Below, in pieces: positions 17,083 through 29,723 of a stretch of 64,000 nucleotides of DNA. The stretch lies in assembly GCA_011525745.1 (NCBI GenBank), contig WYBU01000017.1:26756-90755 (forward strand). Direction: 5' to 3'. The position numbers were made by a program, and so were the translations under genes. This stretch comes from Planctomycetaceae bacterium. Lineage in GTDB: Bacteria > Planctomycetota > Phycisphaerae > UBA1845 > UTPLA1. The first letter of the stretch is position 1. Every line of letters starts with the position of its first letter. The notes beneath the pieces are model-generated. The model did no database searches and was not told the origin of the DNA. It saw only the letters and a list, made by a program, of their open reading frames with translations.

Positions 17083-19311
17083 GTGCAGCACGCGATCGAT
17101 GATTCCAAGCCGAGCCATCCGATGACCGCGCGGCGCGGTTCAACGCGGCGGATGGGACAACTTGCGGCCATCTGTCTGACGCTGGCCGTTCCCGCCGTTG
17201 GCCAGCAAGTCGACAAGCCCGCGGCGCCAACGGCGCAAGAGGCCGACCGCCTGCGCGAAGAGATGCATCGCATGATCGTGCACGCGCGCGACAAGGTCTT
17301 TCCGGCGCTGGTGAACATCCACGTCGTCACGGTGAACTACTGGAACGGCAAGGAACAGAAAGGCCGGGCGGTCGGCAGCGGGACGATCATTTCGCCCGAG
17401 GGCTACGTCGTCACCAATCAGCACGTGACCGACAACGGCAAGAAGTTCAAGTGCACGCTGGCGGACAAGACCGAGATATCGGCCGAGATGGTGGGCGAGG
17501 ATCCGCTGACCGATCTGGCCGTGCTCAAGCTGAATCTTTCGGAGCGTCCCGATCCGGACAAGCCGCTGCCGGTGGCGACTTTCGGCAACTCGGATCAGAT
17601 CGACGTCGGCGATCACGTCATGGCGATGGGCTCGCCGTTGGCGCTGTCGCGATCGGTGACACTGGGCATCGTCTCGAACACCGAGCGCGTGTTCACGAGC
17701 GGCCTGGGCGGCGACGACGAAGACGAGATGGAGCTTGGCTCGGGCCAGCGCACCGGCCTGTTCACGCGCTGGATTCAGCACGACGCCATGATCCACCCCG
17801 GCAACAGCGGCGGCCCGTTGGTAAATCTCAAGGGCGAGATCATCGGCGTGAACGAGCTGGGCGGCACGGGCATGGGGTTCGCCATTCCCAGCAACCTGGC
17901 CCGGGCGGTCACCGAGTCGCTCATCGCGCACGGCGAGGTCATCCGCAGCTACTTCGGCGTCAGCCTGCGATCCATCGAGAAGACCGGTTTGTCTCACGGC
18001 GTGCTGGTGAATTCGGTCGCGCAGGATGGGCCGGCGTTCAAGGCGGGCATTCAGGCCGGCGACGTGATTCTGAAGATCAACGGCGAGCCGGTGACGATCC
18101 GTTTTCCTGAGGAAATTCCTCCATTGATGAAGCGGCTGGCCGATCTGCCGGTGGGCGACAAGGTGCGCATCAGCTACGAGCGCGGCGGCCAGGTGGGGGA
18201 GGCCGAGATCGCCACGGAGAAACTGAAGAAGGACAAGGGCGACGAGGCGGCGTTCCGCGCCTGGGGGGTGACGGCGGCGGAGATCACCGAGCGCATGGCG
18301 CGCGAGCGGCGGCTGAAGTCGACCGAAGGGGTGATGATATCGAGCATTCGCAGCGGCGGACCGGCGGCGCTGGCCGAGCCGTCGTTGAGCTGGGGGGACA
18401 TCATTCACGTCGTCGAAGGGCGACCGATCGGCGACTTGAACGAATTCATCCGCTGCTATCGTGAGATCATGGAGACCGAGCCGCTGCCGGAGTACCTGCT
18501 GATCGAGTTCGAGCGTTCCGGGCGCAGCCACATCACGCTGCTGAAGCCCAAGCCCGACAAGGAGGAGGATCCGCCGCGGGAGGTGCCCAAGGCGTGGATC
18601 GGCATCGACACGCAGCCGGTGTTGACGAAGCTGGCGAGCAAGCTGGGGCATCCGGACGACCGCGGTTTCCGCGTGACGCGCGTCTTCCCGCGGACCAGGG
18701 CGGCCGAGACCGACCTGAAGGTGGGTGACATCATACTTTCGCTGGACGGCGAGAAGCTTTCGCCGCGCGGCATGCAGGATGCCGGATTGTTCAGCCGGCG
18801 GGTGCGCAAGCTGGACATCGACGGCAAGGCGACTCTGACGGTGCTGCGCGGCAACGAGAAGATTGACGTCGAGGTGCGGCTGGAGCGCACGCGCCTCACG
18901 CCGTCGGAGGCCAAGCGCGAGCGCGACCGCGACTTTGAGATGGTGGTGCGCGAGATCACGTTTTTCGACCGCGACGAAAACCACTGGGACGACGACGTGA
19001 CCGGCGTGATCGTCGATCAGGTCGAGTCAGCCGGGTGGGCGGGGCTGGGCGGCATTTCCGGCGGCGATCTGTTGCAGCGGATCGACGACAAGGTCATCAC
19101 GGACCTCAAGTCGTTCCGCAGGGCGATGGACGAGATCGTCAAGAAGCAGCCGGAGCGCGTGGTAATGGTCGTGCTGCGCGGCATCCGGACGAACTTCCAG
19201 TACCTGGAACCGGACTGGAAACCGCACGAGGAAGGCGAAGAGAACGGCGCCGCCGGCAAGGCCGCATCGCAACCCGACGGCAAGAAGGACTCGGCAAAGC
19301 CGCAGCAATGA
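17083..19311 (+). CDS. HtrA/DegP-like serine protease with four PDZ domains, exported
   Basis: 742 residues. The GTG at 17083 is chosen because AAGGAG ends 6 bases upstream; a hydrophobic signal segment (MGQLAAICLTLAVPAVGQQ) follows after about 24 residues. The trypsin-like domain has the complete triad: His114 (VVTNQHVTD), Asp144 (DPLTDLAVLKL) and Ser242 (HPGNSGGPL). Four PDZ-like modules follow (starting at about 290, 410, 510 and 640), where DegP normally has two. The role is probably envelope protein quality control or regulated proteolysis. It is followed 103 bases later by a degenerate protease-like gene on the same strand, which suggests a shared transcript and function. Confidence 0.92.
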   Translation: MQHAIDDSKPSHPMTARRGSTRRMGQLAAICLTLAVPAVGQQVDKPAAPTAQEADRLREEMHRMIVHARDKVFPALVNIHVVTVNYWNGKEQKGRAVGSGTIISPEGYVVTNQHVTDNGKKFKCTLADKTEISAEMVGEDPLTDLAVLKLNLSERPDPDKPLPVATFGNSDQIDVGDHVMAMGSPLALSRSVTLGIVSNTERVFTSGLGGDDEDEMELGSGQRTGLFTRWIQHDAMIHPGNSGGPLVNLKGEIIGVNELGGTGMGFAIPSNLARAVTESLIAHGEVIRSYFGVSLRSIEKTGLSHGVLVNSVAQDGPAFKAGIQAGDVILKINGEPVTIRFPEEIPPLMKRLADLPVGDKVRISYERGGQVGEAEIATEKLKKDKGDEAAFRAWGVTAAEITERMARERRLKSTEGVMISSIRSGGPAALAEPSLSWGDIIHVVEGRPIGDLNEFIRCYREIMETEPLPEYLLIEFERSGRSHITLLKPKPDKEEDPPREVPKAWIGIDTQPVLTKLASKLGHPDDRGFRVTRVFPRTRAAETDLKVGDIILSLDGEKLSPRGMQDAGLFSRRVRKLDIDGKATLTVLRGNEKIDVEVRLERTRLTPSEAKRERDRDFEMVVREITFFDRDENHWDDDVTGVIVDQVESAGWAGLGGISGGDLLQRIDDKVITDLKSFRRAMDEIVKKQPERVVMVVLRGIRTNFQYLEPDWKPHEEGEENGAAGKAASQPDGKKDSAKPQQ

Positions 19312-19414
19312 CGTGAAAGCAGGGCGCACATAATCCGACGCATGGCCCGTGCGAACGCCGCACGCCCGTCGTTTTCACCCTGCACCTTTCCATTCCACAC
19401 GCAGGAGTTGTTTC

Positions 19415-20287
19415 ATGATTTTTCGACTTTCCGTATCGCGGTCGGCGGCGGCGTCGGTCGCGATCGCCGTGCTGTTCGCGTGCACGTCGCACGCCGGCGC
19501 GAATCAGGACACGACCGATTTCGAGAAGTTGATCAAGGATAAGTCGCCCGCGTACGTCACGGTCAAGTTCGTGCTGAAGCTGAGAAGCGAGTTCGGCGAC
19601 CGCGAGTCCGAAAGCGAATGCACGGGCGTGATGATCGAGCCGAAGGGGCTGGTGCTGGTGTCGAACTCGCGGCTGGGGCTGGGCGGCTTCATGCGGCGCT
19701 TCGGCGGCACGGCCACGCCGACCGACATCAAGGTGTTGATCGGCGACGACACGGAGGGCGTCGAGGCCAAGCTGCTGGGCCGCGACACGGAGCTGGACCT
19801 GGCGTGGGTGCAGATCAAGGAGCCGTCTGAAAAGCCGTACGCCTTCATCGATCTGGAGAAAGCCGCGACGCCCGAGCGCGGAAAGCGCCTGGTCTGCATC
19901 CGGCGCATGGCCAAGTACTTTGACCGGGCCTTCGTCGTCACCGAGGGTCGCGTGGCCGGACGCACGAAGAAGCCTCGCGATCTGTTCGTGCCCGGCGGCG
20001 GCATGGAAATCGAGCCGGGCCTGCCCGTTTTTGCCGCGGATGGCGCCGTCGTCGGCGTGGTCGTGACGCAGATGCCCGATTCGGAAGAACTCGAAGGCGG
20101 CGGCCTGGCGTCGATGATGGGGATGCGCGACATGCTCAGCGGGCTGGTGCTTCCGTCGGCGGAAGTGGTGAAAGCGACCAAGCGCGCCAAGGAAAACCCG
20201 CAGCCGGAACCAACCGCCGACGAGGACGAGGCTAAGGAGAAGAACGGCGATACGAAGGCGGCTGAGGACGAGGACGACGACGAGTAA
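19415..20287 (+). CDS. Exported trypsin-fold protein lacking catalytic residues (pseudoprotease)
   Basis: 290 residues from ATG 19415; AGGAG lies 8 bases upstream, and the signal peptide is MIFRLSVSRSAAASVAIAVL ending near SHA. The remaining sequence follows the HtrA pattern (CTGVMIEPKGLVLVSNSRLG, then DTELDLAWVQI, then EPGLPVFAADGAVVGVVV). The His of the triad is replaced (NSR where NQH or NAH is usual) and the Ser of GNSGGP is replaced (EPGLPV). Only the Asp of ELDLA remains. The C terminus is a highly acidic, low-complexity tail of about 35 residues. It is probably a regulator or co-chaperone of the upstream four-PDZ protease, inferred from position only. Confidence 0.8.
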   Translation: MIFRLSVSRSAAASVAIAVLFACTSHAGANQDTTDFEKLIKDKSPAYVTVKFVLKLRSEFGDRESESECTGVMIEPKGLVLVSNSRLGLGGFMRRFGGTATPTDIKVLIGDDTEGVEAKLLGRDTELDLAWVQIKEPSEKPYAFIDLEKAATPERGKRLVCIRRMAKYFDRAFVVTEGRVAGRTKKPRDLFVPGGGMEIEPGLPVFAADGAVVGVVVTQMPDSEELEGGGLASMMGMRDMLSGLVLPSAEVVKATKRAKENPQPEPTADEDEAKEKNGDTKAAEDEDDDE

Positions 20288-20353
20288 GCGCGGGGAGCGA
20301 CCGGCGCATTCGATTGCCGTATCGCCTCGTCACTGCGTCCCCAGGGCCGCCAC

Positions 20354-21484
20354 ATGAACGATTCTCGTCTCGCACGGCTCGCCGACGTACTCGTGAACTA
20401 CTCCGTCCGCGTCCGGCCGGATGACCTTGTGCTCGTCCGCGCCACCACCGTGGCCGAGCGGCTGGTTCTCGAAATCTGCCGCGCCGTCGTCGAAGCCGGC
20501 GGTCGGCCGCACATTCGCCTGTGGCCCGAGGAATACGAAGAGCTGCTGCTGAAGCACGGTCGGCCGCGCCAGCTCGCCGCCGTCAACCCCATTCTCGTGC
20601 ACGAGATGAAAACGGTCGACTGCATGATCGCGGTTTGGGGCGGGCGCAACACGCGCTTCCTGGCCGGCGTCGATCCGAAAAAGCAGGCCCGGCTCCAGCA
20701 AAGCCGGCGGCCGCTGCTGGACCTGCTCATGTCGCGTGAGGCGGCCCGGCGGCGACCGCTGCGCTGGGTCGGCACGCAGTACCCGTGCGATTCGGCGGCA
20801 CAGGACGCCGACATGTCGACGGCCGACTTCGCCGATTTCGTCTTTCGCGCCGGATTCCTGCACAAGTCGGATCCGGCGGCCGAATGGCGGAAGCTGTCGG
20901 TTGCTCAGCAGCGGCTGTGCGACTTTCTGGGCCGCTGCCGCCAGTTGCGTTTCCGCCATCCGGACGGCACCGATCTGCGCGTGGGCGTGGCCGGTCGGCG
21001 CTGGATCAACTGCGACGGCGCGAACAACTTTCCCGACGGCGAGGTGTTCACCGGCCCGATCGAGGATGGCACCGACGGGGTCGTGCAGTATCGCTTTCCG
21101 GCGTTGTACGGCGGGCGCGAGGCGCACGACGTGCGGCTGGTCTTTCGGGCCGGGCGCGTCGTCGACTGCTCGGCCTCGCGCGGCGAGGACTTTCTGACTC
21201 AAATGCTCGATCAGGATCCCGGCGCGCGGCGGCTGGGCGAGATCGCCATCGGGACGAACTATCACATCGACCGCTACATGCGCAACACGCTGTTCGACGA
21301 GAAGATCGGCGGCACGTTTCACGCCGCGCTGGGCGCCGCCTACACGAAGACCGGCGGGCGCAACAAAAGCGCCCTGCACTGGGACATGGTGTGCGATCTG
21401 CGTCGCGGCGGCGTGATCGAGGCCGACGGTCGCGTCATCAGCCGCGACGGGCGCTTCACGAATCGCGCCTGGCCGCGGCCGTAG
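20354..21484 (+). CDS. M29 family metallo-aminopeptidase
   Basis: 376 residues, in the normal range for the AmpS/aminopeptidase T family, cytoplasmic dimeric aminopeptidases with two metal ions. The family landmarks are visible: an N-terminal Rossmann-like part, NNFPDGEVFTGP with the metal-ligand Glu, RLGEIAIGTN with a second Glu, then TLFDEKIGGTFHAALG with Glu and His, and SALHWDMV with His/Asp at the C terminus. ATG 20354 follows an intergenic region of 66 bases. Its place after two envelope protease genes could be coincidental. Confidence 0.92.
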   Translation: MNDSRLARLADVLVNYSVRVRPDDLVLVRATTVAERLVLEICRAVVEAGGRPHIRLWPEEYEELLLKHGRPRQLAAVNPILVHEMKTVDCMIAVWGGRNTRFLAGVDPKKQARLQQSRRPLLDLLMSREAARRRPLRWVGTQYPCDSAAQDADMSTADFADFVFRAGFLHKSDPAAEWRKLSVAQQRLCDFLGRCRQLRFRHPDGTDLRVGVAGRRWINCDGANNFPDGEVFTGPIEDGTDGVVQYRFPALYGGREAHDVRLVFRAGRVVDCSASRGEDFLTQMLDQDPGARRLGEIAIGTNYHIDRYMRNTLFDEKIGGTFHAALGAAYTKTGGRNKSALHWDMVCDLRRGGVIEADGRVISRDGRFTNRAWPRP

Positions 21485-21621
21485 CGACGCGGCGGCGGGC
21501 TGCGCGAATCGGGCGTCTTCTCGACGTTCATGCACGTGACCGCCTTTGGGCGTGCCGATCCCGCTCGCTGACGCTTCGCGGCTCTGATGCGCCGAGGCGC
21601 GCCGGCGCGGGACGGCTCCCT

Positions 21622-21651
21622 TTGACACGCCCCATTGCGCGGCCCTACCAT
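21622..21651 (+). promoter_or_regulatory. sigma70-type promoter of lpxD
   Basis: TTGACA (21622-21627) and TACCAT (21646-21651) are separated by 18 bases. The -35 is a full consensus match and the -10 matches 4 of 6. The predicted start of transcription is only about 10 bases upstream of the lpxD ATG at 21667, and no Shine-Dalgarno is visible, so the mRNA would be nearly leaderless. Confidence 0.55.
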
Positions 21652-21666
21652 CGGCCACTCGACGCG

Positions 21667-22746
21667 ATGCCCAGCACACTGGCACAACTGGCTGAAACCC
21701 TGTCCGCCCAGGGCGTTCCCTGTCGCATCGAGGGCGATTCGCAGCGCCCGGTTCACGCCGTGGCGACGCTCGAAGACGCCGGTCCGACCGACATCACGTT
21801 TCTGTCGAACCCCAAGTACGAAAAGATGCTCGGCTCGACCCGCGCGGCGGCCGTGATCGTTCGCAACGATCAGGTCGTTCCGGATGGGATGAACGTTCTG
21901 CGCGTTCCGGACCCGTACGAGGCCAACGCACGGCTGATGGTGCTGCTGCACGGCTACCGGCGGCATCCGTTCGCGGGCGTGTCGACCGCCGCGCGCATCG
22001 CGGCCACGGCGCGCGTCGGCGAGGGCGCGGCGATCGCGCACGGCGTGACCGTCATGGACGACACGGTCATCGGCCGCAACGTGGTGCTGTATCCGGGCGT
22101 GTTCGTCGGGCCGGGGTGCACGCTGGGGGACGACTGCGTGCTGTATCCCAACGTCGTCGTCTACGACCGCTGCGTGCTGGGCCATCGCGTGACGATTCAC
22201 GCCGGCTCGGTAATCGGTCAGGATGGCCTGGGCTACGCGCCGGTGGGCGAGCGCTGGCACAAGATTCCGCAAGCGGGCATCGTCGAGATCGGCGACGACG
22301 TCGAGATTGGCGCGTGCTGCGCCATCGACCGGGCGACGCTGGGCAAGACCGTGATCGGCTCGGGCACCAAGTTCAGCAATCTGATCGCCATCGGGCACGG
22401 CACGCGCATCGGCCCGCACTGCATGTTCGTCGCGCAGGTGGGGGTGGCCGGCAGCGTCAACGTCGGCCGGCACGTGACGATGGCCGGCAAGGCGGGCGTG
22501 GCGGGGCATCTGACGATCGGCGACGGCGCCCAGATTGCGGCGATGGCGGGCGTGATGCGCGATGTGCCGGAGGGGACGAAAGTGCTCGGCGCGCCGGCAA
22601 TGGAGATGAGCGAGGCCAAGCGGATGATGAGCGCCCAGGCGCGGCTGCCCGAGCTGCGCGACCGCGTTCGCGCCCTGGAGCGCGAGTTGGCCGAGCTGCG
22701 CGCCCGGCTGGCGGCGGACGACGGGTCCGATCCGCGTAGGGCGTGA
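21667..22746 (+). CDS. lpxD: UDP-3-O-acylglucosamine N-acyltransferase
   Basis: 359 residues. It transfers a hydroxyacyl chain from ACP to UDP-3-O-acylglucosamine in lipid A synthesis, which implies a lipid A-containing outer membrane. The N-terminal uridine-binding domain (ITFLSNPKYEKML) is followed by a long left-handed beta-helix of hexapeptide repeats from about residue 105 (VIGRNVVLYPGVFVGPGC, VIGQDGLGYAP). The catalytic His lies in SNLIAIGHGTRIG, and the C terminus is a charged helix (PELRDRVRALERELAELRAR). No lpxA, lpxB or fabZ neighbour is present, unlike in proteobacteria. Confidence 0.95.
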   Translation: MPSTLAQLAETLSAQGVPCRIEGDSQRPVHAVATLEDAGPTDITFLSNPKYEKMLGSTRAAAVIVRNDQVVPDGMNVLRVPDPYEANARLMVLLHGYRRHPFAGVSTAARIAATARVGEGAAIAHGVTVMDDTVIGRNVVLYPGVFVGPGCTLGDDCVLYPNVVVYDRCVLGHRVTIHAGSVIGQDGLGYAPVGERWHKIPQAGIVEIGDDVEIGACCAIDRATLGKTVIGSGTKFSNLIAIGHGTRIGPHCMFVAQVGVAGSVNVGRHVTMAGKAGVAGHLTIGDGAQIAAMAGVMRDVPEGTKVLGAPAMEMSEAKRMMSAQARLPELRDRVRALERELAELRARLAADDGSDPRRA

Positions 22747-22801
22747 CACGACGATCGGCGCCGCTGTGGCGACGTGTCGACTCGCGGCGACGGCGATGGC
22801 G

Positions 22802-22972
22802 ATGACCCCTCAGATATTTGTCATCAGCGGCCCGAACGGGGCCGGCAATTCCACCAACTCGTCCCAACAGCTTGCGCTGGTAGCCGGAGGATTCAGGAGC
22901 ACGCACGTGACAATCGTCAATCAATCGAAACATAACTGCATCAGGAGAATGGTCGAAGACGAAGCAAGCTGA
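22802..22972 (+). pseudogene. remnant of a zeta-type toxin kinase (P-loop fragment)
   Basis: 56 codons from ATG 22802 (an ATG 6 bases earlier is also in frame). The start IFVISGPNGAGNST matches the N terminus of zeta/UMP-kinase-like toxins, but the invariant P-loop Lys is Asn and the protein stops after MVEDEAS, far short of the roughly 190 residues expected. It is therefore a non-functional fragment. It precedes a frame-disrupted small ORF that looks like the partner antitoxin. Confidence 0.5.
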
Positions 22973-23156
22973 GCGGGAATTCCTCCTAAAGCGCCTCGAA
23001 CAGATCAGTGAAGGCCTGAAGGAGGGCATTCGACGCGAGGTCCGCCGTCTGCGCGAGCTGGGGCTGCCGATCTACATTGTCCGGGACGGCAAGGTGATTG
23101 CGTCGCCGCCGGAAACCTACAGCCACGGCCGCCGGATTCCAGAATCGCTCACTTGA
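22949..23156 (+). pseudogene. frame-disrupted small antitoxin-like gene
   Basis: An open frame from about 22953 to TGA 23154 encodes SKTKQAEREFLLKRLEQ... then RRLRELGLPIYIVRDGKVIA and SPPETYSHG. The pattern of a helical N terminus followed by LGLPI-x-RDGK-V resembles short proteins found beside zeta-toxin-like kinases. There is no ATG, GTG or TTG in frame at its start. ATG 22949 would join it if one G (22951 or 22952) were removed, so a one-base insertion is the simplest explanation. Confidence 0.45.
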
Positions 23157-23306
23157 TCCCATTTGCGCCAGCGACATAGAACTCTATGTAACCTGCCCGA
23201 AAAACCCGCCTCGCGCCCTGAATTCCCGCCTTTGGAGGGCCTGCCGATGGGATCCGCTCGCCTGCCGCCGCGTGTAAACACAGCAACCGTTGAAACTGTG
23301 CGCGCG

Positions 23307-23483
23307 ATGTCGTTTCGCCGCCGAAGGAGACTGGCCGCCTGTCGCGGGCTGCTGGCCCTGGCGCTGGGGGCGGCCTCGGCCGTCGGCGCGTGCGTGGTCG
23401 ATGGCGCCGCCGTGCTGGGCGAGCGTCAGTTCAACGCCGCGCGGTCGAGCACGCCGATGCTTGAGGGATTGGGATCGTATTGA
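23307..23483 (+). CDS. Small putative exported or lipoprotein-like peptide
   Basis: 58 residues from ATG 23307: an Arg-rich n-region (MSFRRRRRLAACRG), a hydrophobic stretch (LLALALGAASAVGA) and a Cys in a lipobox-like position, then about 25 residues ending in LEGLGSY. No Shine-Dalgarno is obvious and the frame continues open upstream. It is tentative; a family could not be recognised. Confidence 0.35.
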   Translation: MSFRRRRRLAACRGLLALALGAASAVGACVVDGAAVLGERQFNAARSSTPMLEGLGSY

Positions 23484-23610
23484 GGCGCGCCCGCGACGAT
23501 CTGCTTGATTCGACTGCGCCCACGCAATCCACACGTGTTGCCGCGTTCGCGCGAAGCATTGCTCGTCGCGGCCACTCCGGTGGACGGGAGCAGCCTGTCT
23601 GGACGATTTC

Positions 23611-24087
23611 CTACCACGCAAAGTGCGCAAAAGCCTTGTTGGCGTCGGCCATTTTGTGGACGTTTTCGCGCTTGGTCATCGCCGCGCCTTCGCCGCGGAA
23701 TGCGTCCATCAGCTCCGACGCCAGGCGATGCGCCATCGGCTTGCCTTTCTTGGCCCGCGCCGCTTCCAGCACCCAGCGGATGGCCAGCGACTGCTGCCGC
23801 CGGCGATTGACCGGCATCGGCACCTGGTAGTTGCTGCCGCCGACGCGCCGGCTGCGGACCTCGATGTTGGGCTTCACGTTGCTCAGCGCCGTCTCGAAGA
23901 CCTCGATGGGCGATGCGTCCTTGACGCGCTCGGCGATGATTTCCATCGCGTCGGAAAAAATGTGCTGGGCCACGCTCTTCTTGCCCTGCCACATCATGCA
24001 GTTGATGAACTTGGCGGCCAGTACGCTGTTGAACTGCGGGTCGGGACGGAACATCTCGACCGACTTGGTCCACTTCTTGTAAGCCAT
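23611..24087 (-). CDS. rpsG: 30S ribosomal protein S7
   Basis: 158 residues, normal length. S7 nucleates assembly of the 30S head by binding the 3' domain of 16S rRNA. Recognisable features are the start [45 protein letters not shown] (a conserved rRNA-binding stretch) and [21 protein letters not shown] 24085-24087 with AAAGGAA about 8 bases upstream is preferred over a longer in-frame start. It is the last gene of the minus-strand ribosomal cluster; fusA and tuf, which follow rpsG in many str operons, are absent here. Confidence 0.96.
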   Translation of the reverse strand: MAYKKWTKSVEMFRPDPQFNSVLAAKFINCMMWQGKKSVAQHIFSDAMEIIAERVKDASPIEVFETALSNVKPNIEVRSRRVGGSNYQVPMPVNRRRQQSLAIRWVLEAARAKKGKPMAHRLASELMDAFRGEGAAMTKRENVHKMADANKAFAHFAW

Positions 24088-24475
24088 GAGGTTTCCTTTG
24101 CTTCTGGTGCGGGGCTGTACGCGCCGCGTACCGCCCAGCGATGTCCGCCCATGACTCGAGCGGAACGCCATACTCGACCGGAACGACCGGCCGTTGACTG
24201 ATTATTGTGCATGTTTCACGCCGCGTCCGCCGCGGCGGGTCGAACTCCTCGGTGCATCAGGCCGGCACACTGCGATTCGACGAATCAAGCCGGCGCAGCG
24301 AATGCGTGCAAAAAAACAGCGGCCTCGCCAGGCCCCCGCCCGCCGGGGTAACCAGGGCGTATGGGACAAGGCCGATTCAAGGCGAACAGCCGCGGTCGAG
24401 CATTTCGTTCCTCACGGCGACAACGCGCCGCTCCCTCACGGTCGCGGTTCGGCTCAAGCCTTCGCCAACACGCGC
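24088..24475. other. rpsL-rpsG spacer with one dispersed repeat
   Basis: 388 bases, unusually long for genes normally a few tens of bases apart. It contains a copy of the GCGCTCCCTCACGGTCGCGG + TTCGG repeat (24425-24452). Nothing else is recognised, so the transcript may be continuous or rpsG may have its own promoter. Confidence 0.5.
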
Positions 24476-24871
24476 TTACTTCTTCGATCGCTTGGTGCCG
24501 TACTTGCTGCGGCTGCGGGCGCGGCGGGCCGAAAACTTGCCCTGCTCCTCGACGCCGGCGCAGTCCAGCACGCCTCGTACAACGTGGTAGCGAATGCCCG
24601 GCAGGTCGCGCACTCGGCCGCCGCGGATCAGCACGATCGAGTGCTCCTGAAGGTTGTGATCGATGCCGGGGATGTAAGCCGTCACTTCGCGGCCATTCGA
24701 CAGCCGCACACGGGCCACTTTGCGTAGCGCCGAGTTGGGCTTCTTGGGGGTCATCGTCTTGACGATCAGGCACACGCCGCGTTTGAACGGGCAGCGATCG
24801 ATGTCGCGGACTTTGCTCTTGCGCGGCACGTCGCGGCGCGGCTTGCGGCACAATTGATTGATGGTCGGCAT
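24476..24871 (-). CDS. rpsL: 30S ribosomal protein S12
   Basis: 131 residues. S12 lies at the decoding centre and controls accuracy. [11 protein letters not shown] (Lys43/Lys44) and [14 protein letters not shown] are conserved. At position 88 the usual Lys of GRVKDLPG is Arg (GRVRDLPG), the same change that gives streptomycin resistance in laboratory mutants. The C terminus carries a lineage-type stretch ([20 protein letters not shown]) slightly longer than in E. coli. The sequence GAGGA lies about 6 bases upstream of the ATG. It is separated from rpoC by a 366-base repeat-bearing gap. Confidence 0.96.
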   Translation of the reverse strand: MPTINQLCRKPRRDVPRKSKVRDIDRCPFKRGVCLIVKTMTPKKPNSALRKVARVRLSNGREVTAYIPGIDHNLQEHSIVLIRGGRVRDLPGIRYHVVRGVLDCAGVEEQGKFSARRARSRSKYGTKRSKK

Positions 24872-25237
24872 GTCGTCCTCAAAGTTCCTTTGCGTTCACA
24901 TTCGATCCAGCGGGGGACTTGCCCTCGCCGCGAACCGGCTCCGCGGGAGCCGATTATCGTCTTTCGATCGCACTCGGCGGCGGCGTTGCCGCCTGGCGTT
25001 GACCGCAGCGCTGGCGCTTGCGGCTCGGATCAGCAGCCACGGGCTACAAGCCCGTGCCGTGCACACAGCCGGGGGCGGCTGTGCTCCACGGGCTACAAGC
25101 CCATGCCGTGCATCATAGCCGGGGGCGGCTGTGCTCCACGGGCTACAAGCCCATGTCGTGCAACACAGCCGGGGGCGGCTGTGCTCCACGGGCCACAAGC
25201 CCGTGCCACGCGACGCCAGCGGCTCGGATCACGCGGA
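24872..25237. other. rpoC-rpsL spacer, largely tandem repeat
   Basis: 366 bases without a gene. The half nearer rpoC holds the 50-bp tandem array described separately (25037-25210). The other half contains GGCGCTTGCGGCTCGGATCA, a unit of the degenerate repeat also seen near 8820. No promoter for rpsL is convincingly seen. Confidence 0.6.
25037..25210. repeat. 50-bp tandem repeat, three and a half units, two hairpins per unit
   Basis: Units start at about 25037, 25086, 25136 and 25186. Each contains CACGGGCTACAAGCCCGTG-type hairpin sequence (arms CACGGGCT/AGCCCGTG, degenerate in the middle units) and ACAGCCG-GGGG-CGGCTGT with perfect 7-base arms. The near-identity of the units points to recent expansion. 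They lie downstream of the rpoC stop and could act as a processing or termination signal, or be a selfish REP-like element. Confidence 0.85.
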
Positions 25238-29617
<4,380 letters not shown>

Positions 29618-29723
29618 GAGCAAGCACCCCTGATGGTGTCCTGTTTCGATGCAATCCCGTCGGCGGGCCTGCGGGACGCGAACGGGCCGACGCCCGCACG
29701 CCGCGCCCCCCGTAATGCCCCAT

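Noticed and set aside
24860..25000. Streptomycin or rRNA operon regulatory sites near rpsL
   Set aside because: No recognisable operator, riboswitch or promoter could be defended in this spacer.
25037..25210. Possible CRISPR array
   Set aside because: The 50-base units are contiguous tandem repeats with no unique spacers, and no cas gene is nearby.
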